Assembly (NCBI RefSeq): GCF_901709675.1
Contig: NC_051097.1
Location: 10,828,039 to 10,892,038, forward strand
DNA length: 64,000 bases
From: Syngnathus acus
Lineage: Eukaryota > Chordata > Actinopteri > Syngnathiformes > Syngnathidae
Direction: 5' to 3'
In this document: in pieces, positions 11,901 through 26,900 of the stretch
Numbering within the stretch: position 1 is the stretch's first letter
Layout: every line of letters begins with the position of its first letter
Program-made: the position numbers and the translations under genes
The notes under the pieces: generated by a model
Databases searched by the model: none
What the model was told of the DNA's origin: nothing
The model's input: the letters and a program-made list of their open reading frames with translations, nothing else

Positions 11901-14900
11901 AGTGTTCGGCAACGAGAAAGGACAAAAGAAACGCTCTCCGGCAGGCGTGGAGTGTTCTCATTTGGTTTCAAGAGCCCACAAGTGGATGGCATCTGTCTTA
12001 AATCAACAGTCGACGCTTTCACGCTGACTGTAAAAGTCGGCCTTTTTTGTTCCCTTGTAAACAATACCGACATGAAATGGAATCAACCGGAGATAGTCCC
12101 ACCTTTACGAGTACAATGGACTTTTAGTATCTGTGATATAAGGAACGGACTTACCGTGTTTTCTAGACCTTTCTGACATTTGCCAGAAATCTCCGTGTGT
12201 GGTTGTTTCACTTCAGCTGAGTGCGTTCCGTCCGCAGGGAAGGCCTTCGAGATAACCTACGTCCGCCTGAAATTCTACACCAGCCGGCCGGAGAGCTTCG
12301 CCATCTACAAGCGCACCGAGGCGGGGGGACCCTGGCTGCCCTATCAGTTCTACAGCGCCTCGTGCAGGGAGACCTACGGCAAGGCCGCCAACGGTTTCCT
12401 GCGGCTGGGCGACGACGAGAGGACGGCCCTGTGCACGGACGAGTTCAGCGACATCGCCCCGCTCACCGGCGGGAACGTGGCCTTCTCCACCCTGGAGGGA
12501 CGACCCGGCGCCTACAACTTCGACCAGAGTCTCGTATTGCAGGTCAGTTTCGTTATTTCGTTGACTCTTGAACTTTCTGCAGCACCTAAAAGCTTTATTC
12601 CAACAACTTTGAGAGTTTCCTGTGAAGAATCTTTATTTTCAGCCCTCCAGTCACATGGAAACGATGTTGAATAATGTAAGATGATCACATCCGTTCTTGA
12701 AAAAAGAAACATCATCTTTAACACTACATGTGCCAAAGTCACACATTTGACTGAGCCCAGAAATTTCCAGGTGTGAAAAAAATGGCCATGTGAAGAAAAA
12801 AAGAATCCAACTTCCTTACATTTTCAAAATAAAACACATTCAGGAGGAGTTTTACCCATTGACTTCTCAACAATGTCTTAGGAATACTTCAGGGTCAAAT
12901 AAGACAATTGGCACTTCAAAATTCTTCTCTTCCGTCGAGTGGCAGTTTGGAGAATCTTTCATGCCGTTAACCTCCTCGCGAAAATGAGCTTTTGGACAGA
13001 GCGCAACACCACTACGCCCTTCTCGAGCATCCGCCCTTTAAATCTCAACGTTGCGGCTTTTTAAGGCGGGCTCTCGGACCCCCGCGGAGCAAAAAACGGC
13101 AGCCTTCCTCCCGCCTGATCCCCTTCTAAGCTGGGAAAAGATGGAGAGGCGGTCTCGGCCCCGTCATCTCCTCAGCCTTAAGCTGCACCAAGCATAAAGA
13201 AGAAGAAATAGTTTTCTCTCATCGTGTAAGGTCCCCTGGGTGCCCTCTGTGAGGAAAAAATAGAGACGGAGTACACAATTGGATTATCCAGAGGCGACGA
13301 CGTTTGGCGGCTGTCAAGTGCCAAGTGGCGTGGACGTGTCACATCTGCCCAGAGAAGTGGATTTGCAAGTCCGGAGATCACATGCAAACTCCACGCTGGG
13401 TCGACTCGAAATTCACACTGTCAGGCGAAACGTGGTATCCACTAGCTCACCTGTTGTCCAAAATCTATATTGAGATAAAGCTTTCCCCAGTTTTCTCCTC
13501 GGTTGTTGTCGCGAAAACATCGTACGGTGGCTCAACATCGACAGAGGCCCGGGGTCTCGCTCCGAGAGGTCTCGGGGTCGTTTGTTTGTCTTGGGCTTTC
13601 AGGCTTGGTTGAACAGCTTTCACAGCAACTCGCAATGATTAGCCGGCGCTTTTGATTGGGGTCCTTAGTCCTTGGGTCAACATCTCAGTGGTCGTCTTCA
13701 GGATGCAGCTGACTGGGTAATCAATGGAGGAGGGGAGACGGAGCAACTCTTCGATCAATAAAGACCTAGCGCAGGCCTCCATGGATATTTCAGTCCAGGA
13801 AAATTAATTACCGTTCCCTCCATTATCTAGCGTACTTGGGGTCACGGATGAGGCGAAGCTGACATTGGGAGAGAGCCGGGGTCTAACATTGATCGGTCGC
13901 AAGCCAATCAAAGAGAAATAGTCAACAGTAAGGTTCAAAAGTCGGACCGTACAGCGGTGTCTTGAGAAACCGGCGGCCTGACTGAAGAGTTTTTCAAGAT
14001 AAGGCTCCTATAGAGTCGTGGTAATCTCAAAGGATCGTACATACTCCGAACACGCTAGCAGCCTCGGTTGGCCCCGCGAGAAAATTGCACTTCCTTTCTT
14101 GTCGCGTGCGGGGAAAGCTGTCACCATCGCACGGCGTTAAGTGCTGAGAATACCGCAATCTCTAATTAACCCGCGAGCCTTTTAATGTTTTCATATCCAT
14201 TGTGAACACAGCATAATTGACTGGGGCCCTTTGGGTGGGCAGGGGATCAGCGCAGAAGGTTTACTTACATTAAAACCAGCCCATTAATGGTGCGTCTGGC
14301 TGTATTTCCGTACGCAAGCATCGAACCGGAGATTATAAAGCCGCGCCAGATCAATAAGTGCTACCCGCACACAGATTGAGTGGCAAATCTCCCAGCGGTA
14401 CCTGCCCGACCGACGCTGCCTGGCTTTTCCAGCGAGATAAGAAGACCTGCCCTCGCCTCTGATCCCATCTCCTACTGGATTCAAATAATGACTCAGTTGC
14501 AGGGAGACATTAAAACCTTTTCAGAATGTTTGTAAACAGTAGCGGCAGAGCACTGACAAAATCATGTTGGGCTTGAGGTTGAACTGTCAGATAAATTAAT
14601 CATGTGGAACCTGATGGTGAGAAGGCTAAATTGAGTGGGAGTTGTAAAGAGCTCTACGGAGAAGATAGCAACACTGCGTATTAGCATAGAAGCCACTTTA
14701 GCACCACCGCAGAACCGCTAGCGTGGGGATTGGGGAACAGTATCTTGTAGAAATGTAGCTAAAACATATCGGCTAGCTAACATCTCCTCCATATTAGCAT
14801 GGGGAATGGGAAAGAATATTTTTCCACAGGTCAGTAAAACCTTCTAGAAATGTAGCCAAAACATACCAGTTAGCCGGCTAGCTAACATCTCCTCCACAGC

Positions 14901-17900
14901 AGCGTGTGAAAGCAGCACGTCTTTGCCATAAATTCGAGCAACACAAAAGTCATTTAATCAATCGGTCCCTCATGATCACAATAACTATTTCTGAATATCC
15001 ACCGTGTCTATTAAATTACCTGTTGAAATGTAAATTACGGTCTCCCTCAGTGGCAGTTTTCCTCCCGCAAGTGGCGTCAAATAAACTCCTATAAAGTCCT
15101 AATTATCATTCAAGCCATGGGCCGTGTTTTCTCAGCGACTCCGCTTGGTCAATGCGACGGAAGGGTTTGTTTACCTTCGGTGACGCGGGAGCTATTGGCA
15201 CTTTGACGTAGGTGTGAAAATGTCTATTGTGATTTTGTTCTCCACATTTTAAAACAGCTCCCTAACATGTCTTTGAGGACCGACATTTACTCATCAACAT
15301 GTTCAACCAAAGCTTTTCATTTTTGGCTCACTAAATGCCAGCTTAATGCTAACAGTACCAAATGCTAATATTACAAAACACCAATACAGAGACACTCCAG
15401 AGACCCAACGCTTTGTATACTAGCAATTAAAAAGTTTATTCTCCATACTAGGTCCCCATTAAATGGCCCCTCGAGTGTTTTTTTTTCCTTCCTTTGGACA
15501 GGTGTTGTCATGAGCAAAAGAGCGCATCCTCTATGCAAAACCGCAAACAATCTTTGGTACAAAGAGAATCGTCAAATTAAATGCGGCGTCGCATGTTTTT
15601 CTCCAACGGTGACAGTAGTTGTTCCCTACCGAGGCGAGCAAAATAAAGTGCGCTTGGATTCACACAAGACCACAACTGCATGATAAAAAAAATAGCAAGC
15701 TAAGAAACAAAAAAAACAACAAATGTTCGGAATTTTATGAGAATATTGGCAGTGCTGCTTTGACTGAGTCCAGGCTATGTTTTCATTTTGAACAGGTAAG
15801 GTGGATTATGCATATGAGACAGAGGATTAGACTCAATAAGTACGATTTACTACCGACAATGGAACACAAGTTTCTTTCTCGGCTATACAATAAAATGTCC
15901 CTGCTGGACATCATCGAAAAGCAATTATAATAAAATCAGAGTTTATCGCAGGGGATACCTTCCAAATAGACCTGCAACAGGTGGAAATGTGCGATATAGG
16001 ACCACCATATCAAATATGATTCAGTATTTATTTATATATTATATTTGATACTTTACAGTCACACACAGAGCAGACAACACAAGCACAAGAAAGTCCATTA
16101 GCAAAGAGAACATAAGCGGGGGTGCACTGTATTTGTATATAAGACATAAAAGGGTAAAATTTCCATAATATCACCCATTTAAATTATTCATATGTGGCTT
16201 TGTGCAAAGAAACAAACCGAGTTGGTGACTGCAGATGTTTCCTCTCCATAGTGCAAAGTCCAACGAGTATTAGCTCTTTTTCCATCGAAGCAAACATTTA
16301 TCGGCTTTAAGCGAAAGCAAAACAAATGTCACCCGTGGGAAGAGACGAGGCCATCGGTCATTTACGGCGACTCCGCTTGGCATTTAGCGTCAATGTCCCG
16401 CCGTTATGTTTTATGGGTCGTTAAATTAGAACACCGCACGCCGGGATGACACGATTGGCGAAAGGCACTTTTCGGTTAATCACACTGAAGTGGCGCCGTT
16501 TGGAATTTGGCCCGAAACAACCTTTATTTTCCAGAGTGAAAGTTGTTTACACAAAGTCAAACGGATTGCCGCTTGACCAGTCGACCGGAACGGACGACGT
16601 CTCATGATGCTTTTATACAATGCAAGCCTGGTTTTTCCTTATTAGGAACCCAGAACCTATTTATTTATCTATTTATTTATTTATGTAATCTAATTCATCT
16701 TATTTTTATTTATTTATTTATTTATGTAATCTAATTCATCTTATTTTTATTTATTTATTTATTTATTTAATCTTATTCATATTAAATCTTTATATGAATT
16801 ATTTCTCTATTTATTTGCTTTAGTGTGGCACATCCGGCCACCGATACCTTTAAATCATCCAACGTTGGGAATGCGAATGCTTCTTCTTCGCCTTGGAGCA
16901 TTCCAAAGTATACCTCAAAGTCAACTCCAACTCCCTGCTAGCATCATGACAACGGGCACTCCAGAAAACAAATGGCTGGAATTGGAAGAGGCTGGACGAC
17001 CTCTGACCTGGTAGCATGTTTCAAAGAGACACGGGATTGAAACCACCTGGGAGCGCAACTCTGTGACACGCCATGATGAGGTTCCCGTAGGTCAAAGGTC
17101 CCGCTGGAGGGGCAACATCTGGTGTAAATGTGCCACTGTCTGCCCTGGGGGATGTTTGGAGCCAGCAAATGAAGTGCTCTTCTCTGAAATGGCCTCTCAC
17201 TCCATCCACCTTTGTATGTGGCCTCTTGATTTCTCCTGCCAAGCCTTATCGCTGCACTCGGAGCCACTTGAACACCCTCTTTGAGATGGAACCTGAAGAA
17301 TTGCTTTTCAGTGGGGTGGCTTTTGCTCTGTTTACACATCAAGTTCCATTGGCTTCTTGTCGTGACAGTTGCAAGAGCCAAAGAGAAACAAAGAGCCAGT
17401 CGAGTCTGAAATGTTAAACTTGTGGTCAAATCCAATAAAGAGGAAGTCTTTGGGAGACGCTAATTACTTGAGGGAGGTATTATCAGCCCTTTCACATGGC
17501 CTATTAAAGCTGTGAATTCGCGCTGTGTTTCCGAGGGTGCAAGTTGGTTTGTGAATTTGCTGGATTATGTATTCGAAGCGTAACGGAGCCAGAAGGGAAT
17601 AACGGGAAGGCAGGACCGAGGAGGCTTTAACAGTCAGCACTTCATTTTCCCTCTGTGCGCACACAAAAAAAATGCTGAGTTGTTTTCTTAACCTACTCGC
17701 TGGCGAGAGCAGATTGGGTAACTTTACCCAGGATTGGGTTCATTATTTTCACGAAGCAGATTAAGCTGAAGATTGGTTGTGGGCGGGTTCCGTGGGGAAC
17801 ACCGCTGAATAGTAACACCCACCACGGCAATCCTGATAACCCGGTAACCCATTTCTTTGTAACCTTAACTCACCCGTATGGGTAGTTTTGATATATTTTG

Positions 17901-20900
17901 TATTCAAATTTGATGGAATTCTTATTCCTGACCGCGAGCTAGCTTACTAATAACCACCACCAGCTCCATTTAAACGATTTCATTCATGTTGTTGACTGAT
18001 CGGACGCATCGTTATTGATATAAAATGGATCAGCCATGCAAACAAAAAAACATAACAGGGTCATTCATCTGGTAGCCACTGAGCGTGATGGCGGAGAAGC
18101 GCTATTAGTCAAGCTCGAGGGAACGGTGCTAATTGTGAAAAGAAAAGCCAGCAGACTGGCCTCTAAATAGCACTTCTTCCACAGAAAGGAGAGTTCCTTT
18201 AGGTTAATTAGCATTCCAGTCAGCACCATTACTTTTTATTTGTGCAAATCACAGCAAAAGCTTAATTAACTTTCACATTCCGCTCGGCCGTACAGTACGG
18301 GGGAGGCGCTGACGTCGGCTGCGATTCAGCCGGTGCTTTTCGCAAACATTCATGATTCAATTAGCGGCCACAAAGATTCCGAGGCTATCGTACATGTCTG
18401 CGCCGCTGTTGTTTTAACCTCCAGGAACGGGTGTCATCTCGTCTCCGCCCCCCAACCCGGAGTCATGCCCTCCATTCCCAAAGTTAATCACTTTTTAATT
18501 TAATTGCTGAACTTGGCCACGTCTCCAATATGGAACTCCCCTCCTTCGGTTCATTGTCATTCCGGGCCGCTTTACAGAGGGCGAGGACAGAAAGTAGGAA
18601 GGTGGACAAACAAATCCCAATATCGAATTTTGGCCTAATATTGATCCATCGATCTGATTACAAAAAAAATCTTGATGCCGCAGCGTATCAGAATGCGGCG
18701 TATGGCTGCGAGCGACCGACTAATGTACTAAGAGCAAAATCGCTCAGTACGAGGCCAAACATTAAATGTGGCTTCATAGTGATGCTTTTTATCCTAAGTG
18801 CCATTTTGAGGCAAAATGACTTTATGGTGCTCTAACTGGCGTGCTTTAAAAATGCGTAAATATGATTTGTTACAAGGTCAGTCCATTGCAGCAACATCAT
18901 CTAATAAATCCTAATATGATATACTCCGTATGCAGATGCATATTCCCCAAGTGTATCTTTTTGGGATTGTAATTTGTTTTGACCTTTATGCAGCGCGTGC
19001 TCGCGGCTGTGCGCGTGTGTGTCTTTACAGCTGGCGAGTGAAGTGTGTGTGAAGTGGCCGCGTATGGGAAAGTCTCTTCAGGCCCGAGGCACAAGTGGCG
19101 GTGGCGCGGAGGGATTAAAATGCTAATAAAACAGGCAGGATGCATTTGCAGGTTTTTAAGCCGAATGAAATATGCATGAGTTCCCGTGAGGCCGACGCAG
19201 AGGACGCCGCACGCCTAATGCCACTGACACCGTCACTGACACTTTTTTTTTATGTTGTAGATAAATGTCATTTTAACCTCTGACATGATCTATCCATCTA
19301 ACCGCCTAGCTGAGTGCCTAGCTAACTGCCGAGCTAGCTAGCTAGCGATCTCCTGACCAACGTAGCCACGATTGACCTCCAAACCTAGCGTCCTTTCCAG
19401 ACAGTGTTAAGGTTTCTGAAGCATTCGTTGTTTTTTTATTTTACCAGTAAGACACCTAAAACTCTCCGCTAACACCCTGAGCTAACCTTAGCTCCTACCG
19501 ACATACATAGAACGTAAACGAGCATTCACTGTCATGTTTGACGGGCAGACGATGGCAGCCATTGTAGATATTTGTCGAAAACACAGTTCAGTGGTTGTTT
19601 AGCGACAGGAGAACTTGTTTAAAGGTCACGTTTGGATACGAGGTGACAACTGGCTAATTAGCATGGGCTTTGACGTGAAAAGGATGCCTTTAGGCTAAAT
19701 GCAGTAGGTGGCCATTGATTGTCTAAGCGCTCTTAATTGGTTTAGTACAACAAAGACGCGACTGCATCGCTCCCGGTGGCACTTTTCAAAGACTCCCAAA
19801 GTCACAAAGCAGCCAGAAATCAAACTTTCTCTGGGGCCATCCGCTTCAATATACCCGTTTTCTTTGACTGTTCGCAGCCATTCCTGGCATCAAGCGCTCC
19901 CCTTTCTTTTACCTCGCCTCACTTCTGTCGTCTTCTTCTTCTTGTTTACGCTTCCCGTGTTTGTCATCCCGCCTGCGCTTTCTTCTCGCTCCATCCCGTC
20001 TTTACCTTTGCGGCGGACTCAAAAAACAGAGGAGCTACAAATCATATCAAAGAGGGCAGCACGAGCACTTCCTTGTAGACTTTGTGTCGTATTTACAAAA
20101 GTAGAAGAGTGGCGCCCAACCTCCAGAGACTAATCCCTGTTGTCTGTGATTTTTAATAGGGGTCACATGGCAGATGCCCCAAACTTGTTTTCCATCCATT
20201 TTTGTTTGTTTTGCAGGAATGGGTGACAGCGACCGACTTGCTCATCTCGTTGGACAGGCTCAACACTTTTGGTGACGAGGTCTTCAAGGACGCCAAAGTG
20301 TTGCGCTCCTATTTCTACGCCGTCTCGGATTTCTCCGTGGGCGGCAGGTAACGGACGCCTGAAAATGCGCAACGTTTTATCATGCTGCTGATTTGGCTAG
20401 CAACAGAGTTAAATAGTTAGCTAACTCATGAAAGCCAAAAAGGTTCCAATAAAAATGTCGTGTTTCGCCTCCACATTTGATTCCCCGTTGACACGTTCAA
20501 GCTAGCCGCTGCTGTTTTGGGTCGAGTTTTTCTGGGTTCAGCAAAGTTCAGTATGTAGCAAGACTCGCAGTTGTTTACCACTCTCGCTGAAGAAATAGCT
20601 GTTAAATATTTGCGACGAAGCCTTCAGCCGGAGTCTCAAATTGATCTGACACCTGTCACGGCCGCTCAGGCTCAGCGGAGCGACCGTGACAGATCGCCCG
20701 GCACCGTCTCGACACCTGAGGGAGGAGACCCGCATGACAACGTGTTAGTCAGGAGACACATGCCGCTTTCACGACACCTTCAGAAACGCCGAGTGCCCGG
20801 GCCCGTGACATTTTAATCAAAGCACGCACGTTGCCCGGACATTACAAGAATTACAAGCAAAACGGCCTTTCTGTTGACATTTGATGCGTATTGCCGGCAC

Positions 20901-23900
20901 TTTGAAATTTATTCCGGCACTGTTGTGTGATTGACAGCACCAATAAGCCAAGCCTGGGGCCAACTTCAGTATAGCGAGCGATATGACGCTCGGGCATCAG
21001 TCATTGACGAGACTGGTCGCAGTGGCTTGACAGAACCTGCTGACGCTGCCACGAGATGGTGGACGGCGCCGGGAGGACTCGGCTGACACCTCCTCACATG
21101 CAAAATGCTCAACGCAATCATAATTTGACACGTGCTGGTGTTTTGGGGAGCTTTTATGGGTCAGGTTGCCGGTTGGCTAATTAGCTGGTCGGCTAGTATT
21201 TTGATAGCTTGCCTGATTTATTGGCCAAGTGAGAGGCTACTCATTTCATCAATTTGTATTGATTGATTGACATTCAAAGTCGTTAACACACACACGTGTC
21301 GTCCTCAGATGCAAGTGCAACGGCCACGCCAGCGAGTGCGTGTGGGCCGAACCTACAAGCGATGACCAAGACGGACGTCTGGTCTGCGCCTGCCAGCATC
21401 ACACAGCCGGAGACGACTGCCAGATATGTCAGCCCTTCTACCGGGACAGGCCATGGGCGAGGGCCACGGGGGAGTCGGCCAATGAGTGCTTGCGTAAGTG
21501 ACGTTGCCGCCAAACACCCAAATATGAACGAATTCATGAATTAGTCTAGTCACGTATTTGCTTTCGTTCTATCAAAAGTTGAACTTTTGAGTCGTGATTT
21601 AAAAAATGTGGCTTCTAAAAGCGTGCGACCAGCTTACAGGATGACGTGAATTCAAAACAAACTAAATAAAGGCTGCTGTGGTACATGCTATAAATATGCG
21701 GAAATTCTGGAACGCACTGTACCTTTGAAGCGGCATCTGTGTTCTTTGTGCGGACGCGTACATTTGACGTAGCTTTGCACATCTGTTTGCCAGAAGCATC
21801 ATCGGTGTTTGAGAATGGGAATGTTTATCAGTCTTGGCTCATCACGCTTTGACGGAGGGCTGTCAGCGAGGACTCGGAATTGGCTCGCTTTGGGGGAAAT
21901 AAAAACACAGAGCCTACATTGAAGTCGATTTTGCAGCGGGCTTGTTTTTAATTACTCCTCCTCTTAATTCCGAGACGCAGACGCTTTCAATAATATGGCG
22001 ACTTAATCAGCGCTAGTCTACATCACAGGGAAGAAACACAATGTGAAGTCGGGCCTTTGTGTAAAAATCGTGTCGCTTCAGTCTTTGTAATGGCGCGTTA
22101 GGCACCATCATGCACTTGCTTTAGTTTCTGCTAATCCCCAGTAGCATAAATAAGAACAAACTCACGAGTCATATCTTGTAATTACGCAACATTAAGTTGA
22201 GCTCATTTAATACTATAAAAATGAAATGGTGGCCATTTGGTTCAAATGCAGAAACATGCTAGTTAGTTAGCATGCTAGCAATTTACAGACTTCCAACTAA
22301 TGAATGAGAAAAGTAAATCAAAAAACAATGTAAATAAATATAAAAACTTTGCATCATATACACTTTTCCATCTGCAGTTGAGTGAATAAATTGTTTGCAT
22401 ACCTAATAATGGGCATATTCCCTTTTTCGAGGGGCCGCAAAATATAAAAGTGAGCGTCACTTTCTCAACCGGGCTAATGCCCAGCAGACCGAGCCCAGAG
22501 GAGCCATACTGGGGCAACACCAACTTCCTGCGGGGTCGCGTTATGCAAATTAAAGAGTGCTCAGAAGCGGCCAATGGGACTCTGATGTGCTGCGCTAAGA
22601 GCCTCCGAGGAGACGTTAGCGCGCGGCCGCTTAAAGAGCAATGACAACGCGGCCGCTGCTGGAAATACTATATTTCTCCCCACCTGCATGCATGCATCCC
22701 ATTTGTGCTGCTTGCTTAGAGAGAAACCGTTGACTACTCCAAAAGTTGCCCCTTGAAACAACCCAAAAGCCGTAACTTAAAAACCTCAACTTGAAAATGA
22801 AAAACCTCATTTGAAAATGACTCCATATTCAATTAATTGTGGCCCACCAATCAACTTTGGCAAAACATTTGAGATTTTCTTTCCAAGCCGCTTTGTAGCT
22901 GGCTTATCAGCATTGAGCTTCGACATATGGCTAATAGTAGCACACCAGAACCAGCCGTAGTCATAATAAAACGGGCAATTTCACCGAAATCCCCCCTCAG
23001 GGTGGCCGGGCAAAAACCGGAGAGGGATTTGCAGCTCGGCGCTACGATGCCGCCTTATCAGATGACTAATTTGCTCTTGTATCAACACAAATTACAAATT
23101 ACGCTATCTCAACTTCCCCCCCCCGACGGCCGAGCGGCTCCTCATTAGGCCCGTGTGAAATGAGATTAGCAGCCGGCTTGGAAACGATCATCCGATCCCA
23201 CGACGGCCCCGCATCGGCGCACGTCTCCTCTCATTTGGGATTTTTATTTCTTTGACCTTCAGGGTGCAAGTGCAGCGGGCGCTCAGAGCGCTGCGTCTTT
23301 GACGTGGAGCAGTACCGCAGCACGGGCAGCGGGGGGCGCTGTTTGGCGTGCCGGGACGACACGGACGGCGCTCACTGCGAGCGCTGCCGGGAGAACCACT
23401 ACCGGGCGTCGCCTGAGCAACCTTGCCTGCCCTGCAACTGCAACGCCAACGGTGAATCCACACATCCAAAAACAAAAATCTAGCAATGGTGCGCTAGCTT
23501 TTCGCGAACCGGATGGAAGGCTAACTGTGACATGAATAGCTCATTCCAATGCATAACCCTGTTCCAAAACACTCATTTGAAACCCTAACTCATGCTTTAT
23601 TGAATCGATTATTTTTTACGTTTCCCCGGCAGAAGATTCAAGATTCAAGATTCAAGAGTTTTTATTCGCCATGTTTGAGCGTGCCAAACAAGGAATTTGA
23701 CTTCGGTAAAACACACCCTCTGTTCAACATATAGGTGACTAACAACACTCAGGACATGTGAATAATGGCAAAAACAGTGTAGACAAATTCAAAAGGTGTG
23801 AAGAGCAGGATGTTATTGCACAGTAATGCCTCTGAGACTCTATGAGTGGTGTGAGTTCATCAGAGCAACAGCCTGGGGGAAGAAGCTGTCTCGGTGTCTG

Positions 23901-26900
23901 CTGGTTTTGGCGTACCGAGCTCTATAACGCCGTCCGGAGGGGAGTAGTTCAAACAGACTGCAACCTGGGTGAGAAGGGTCTGTAGAGATGTTCCTTGCAC
24001 GTTTCCTGGTCCTGGACAGGTACAAGTCTTGGATAGAAGGGAGGTTGATTCCAATGATCTTTTCTGCAGTCCTGATTGTCCGTTGCAGTCTGTGCTTGTC
24101 TTGTTTGGAGGCTGATCCAAACCAGACAGTGATGGAGGTGCAGAGGACAGACTGGATGATGGCAGTGTAGAAGGTCTTCAGAAGCTCTCGCGGCAGGTTG
24201 AACTTCTTGAGCTGTCTCAGGAAGTACAGCCTCTGCTGGGCCTTCTTCCGGACAGAGTCTATGTGGCCGGTCCATTTCAGGTCCCGAGAGATTGTGGTTC
24301 CCAGGAACTTGAAGGTGTCTGTGGAGAGAATAGTATTACTGCGGATAGTGAGGGGTAAAAGTGGTGAAGGGTCTCGCCTGAAATCCACTGTCATCTCCAC
24401 GGTCTTGAGCGGGTTCAGCTCCAGATGGTTTTGGTTGCACCAGTGGACCAGCCGCTCCACCTCCTGTCTGTACGCAGTCTCATCACCGTCCTGGATCAGT
24501 CCGATGAGAGTGGTGTCGTCTGCATACTTCAGGAGCTTCACAGGAGAGTCATCTGAGGAGAAATCATTGGTGTAGAGAGAGAAGAGCAGTGGGGAGAGGA
24601 CGCACCCCTGAGGGGCTCCAGTATTGGTGGTCCGGGTGTCAGATGTGATGCCCCCCAGCCTCACACGCTGTCTCCTGTTGGTCAGGAAGCTGGTGATCCA
24701 CTGACAGGTGGGGGCAGGCACCGCAAGCTGGATGAGCTTCTGTTGGAGGATGTCAGGAGCGATGGTGTTGAACGCCGAGCTGAAGTCCACGAACAGGATC
24801 CTGGCGTACGTTCCTGGAGTGTCCAGGTGGTGCAGGATGTAGTGCAGTCCCATGTTGACCGCATCATCCACTGACCTGTTTGCCCGGTAGGCAAACTGGA
24901 GGGGGTCAAGCAGGGGGCCCGTGACCTCCTTCAGGTGGTTCAGCACTAACCTCTCGAAAGATTTCATGACCACAGATGTCAGTGCGACGGGTCTATAGTC
25001 ATTCAAACCTGTGATGGCGGGCTTCTTGGCCACTGGAACGATGGTGGAGCTCTTGAAGCACGAGGGCACCTCACACAGCTCCAGAGAACGGTTGAAGATC
25101 CGTGCAAAGGTGGGCGCCAGCTGTTCAGCGCAGACTTTCAAGCAGGAAGGTGACACGCCGTCTGGGCCCGGTGCCTTCCTGGTCTTTTGTCTCCGGAACA
25201 TCTGGCGCACTTCCTCCTCGCGGACCTGGAGTGCGGGCGCGGCCTCTGCAAGAGAGAGAGTGGGTGACAACGATGATAGAGGTGTGGACAGAGCAGTTGT
25301 GGGGAGAGGTGAGTATGTAGATTGTGCTGCAGGAAGTCCCGTTGTGTGGGAGGACCGATCAAACCTGCAGTAGAACTTATTCAGCTGGTCAGCAAGCCTT
25401 GGGCTCTCCACAGGACGGGGGGTTCGTTTCTTGTAGCCCGTGATGCTCTGCAGACCTTTCCACACTGTTGAGGGATCAGGATTGGCAGAGAGGTGTCTCT
25501 TCAGGTTCTCCCCGTAACACCTCTTGGCTTTCCTGACCTCTCGGTTCAGTGTGTTTCTGGTCTGCCTGAACAGGTCGCGGTCGCCGCTCCTGAAGGCCTC
25601 CTCCTTGACTTTGCGCAACCTCCTGAGGTTCGGTGTAAACCAAGGTTTGTCGTTGTTGTACGTGCAGAAGGTCTTAGTCTGCACACACAGATCCTCACAA
25701 AAACTGATGTATGATGTGACAGTGTCAGTGAGTTCATGCAAGTCTGAAGTTGCAGCTTCGAAAGCTCCCCAATCGGTGCAGTCAAAGCAGGCTTGGAGGT
25801 CCTGCCTTGACTCCACTGTCCACTTCCTCACAGTCCTCACCACAGGCTTAGAAGTTTTTAGTTTCTGCCTGTAGGCCGGGATCAGATGAACTAGACAGTG
25901 GTCCGAGAGTCCTAAAGCTGCACGAGCCGCAGAGTGGTATGCATCCTTGATCACGGTGTAGCAGTGGTCCAGAGTCTGTGCCCCTCTGGTGGGACACGTT
26001 ACGTGCTGTTTGTATCTGGGGAGTTCGTGTGCGAGGTTCGCCCTGTTAAGATCACCCAGAACAATGATTAGTGAGTTTGGTAGAAGTTTCTCCATGTCTG
26101 TTACCTGGTCAGCCAGCATCTGCGTGGCTTCACTCGCACGTGCGTGTGGTGGGATGTAAACAGCCGCCATGACGATCGAGGAGAACTCCCGTGGTGAATA
26201 GAACGGCCGGCAGTTTATGAAAAGTGTTTCTAGGAGAGGGCTGCAAAACTCTTTCAACACCGTGACATCAGTACACCAACGTTCATTAATGTAGAAACAG
26301 AGACCACCTCCCTTTGATTTTCCGGAGAGCTCGCTACTGGCGGAGGATGGCGATTTTTGCGATGTAATTCCTCAGCGGTGCAAGGCGATTGTCCCGCCTA
26401 ACGATCATGGGCGATAACAGACTCCATCCGCCGCCGGCCGCAATGCCCCAGCCGCTCTTTTCTCTCCATTAAGCCGAGCGGGTGGCGCGTCCACATAATT
26501 TCCCGCTCGCCCGGACGCCTCTTTCCCTAACGCAAATCCGATAGCAGGTGTTCTGCTATTCCCGGAATTGATTAAGCGCGTATCGACCGCCCGCGGCCGT
26601 AATCCTCACAGCCGGCCATTTTCTCCTTTTTATGTCTTCCCGCCGTAACCGCCGCCGTTGGCCCGACAGGTTCGGCGAGTCTGCAGTGCGATGGCGAGGG
26701 ACGATGCGCGTGCGGCGGCCGAGGCGTGACGGGCGACAAGTGCGACGCGTGCCGCCCGGGATTCCACTCGCTCGGCCCCGGTGGCTGCAGGTGAGAAGGC
26801 CGCCGACCGAGCGATGTTAAGATTTCGGCGCTAAAGCAAAGCGTCATTTTCACCAAAGTCTCCTCCAGAAATAGCGTCAGGATTACAATTTTTGTTTGTT

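Larger units (their letters stand above)
12543..20216 (+). other. lamc3 intron 2 (longest, 7.7 kb)
   Basis: Holds the diverged tRNA-like relic, the tandem duplication and the 41-bp minisatellite listed separately. A 163-codon frame on the - strand (16944-17435) shows no domain and is not called. Rich in GCTAGC/GCTAA words near 19300. Confidence 0.8.

Noticed and set aside
16944-17435. 163-codon open frame on the - strand in lamc3 intron 2
   Set aside because: No domain, both strands partly open, no splice or promoter context; most likely chance.
24198-25874. Open frames on the + strand across the LINE
   Set aside because: They are antisense to the reverse transcriptase frame and have no domains of their own.
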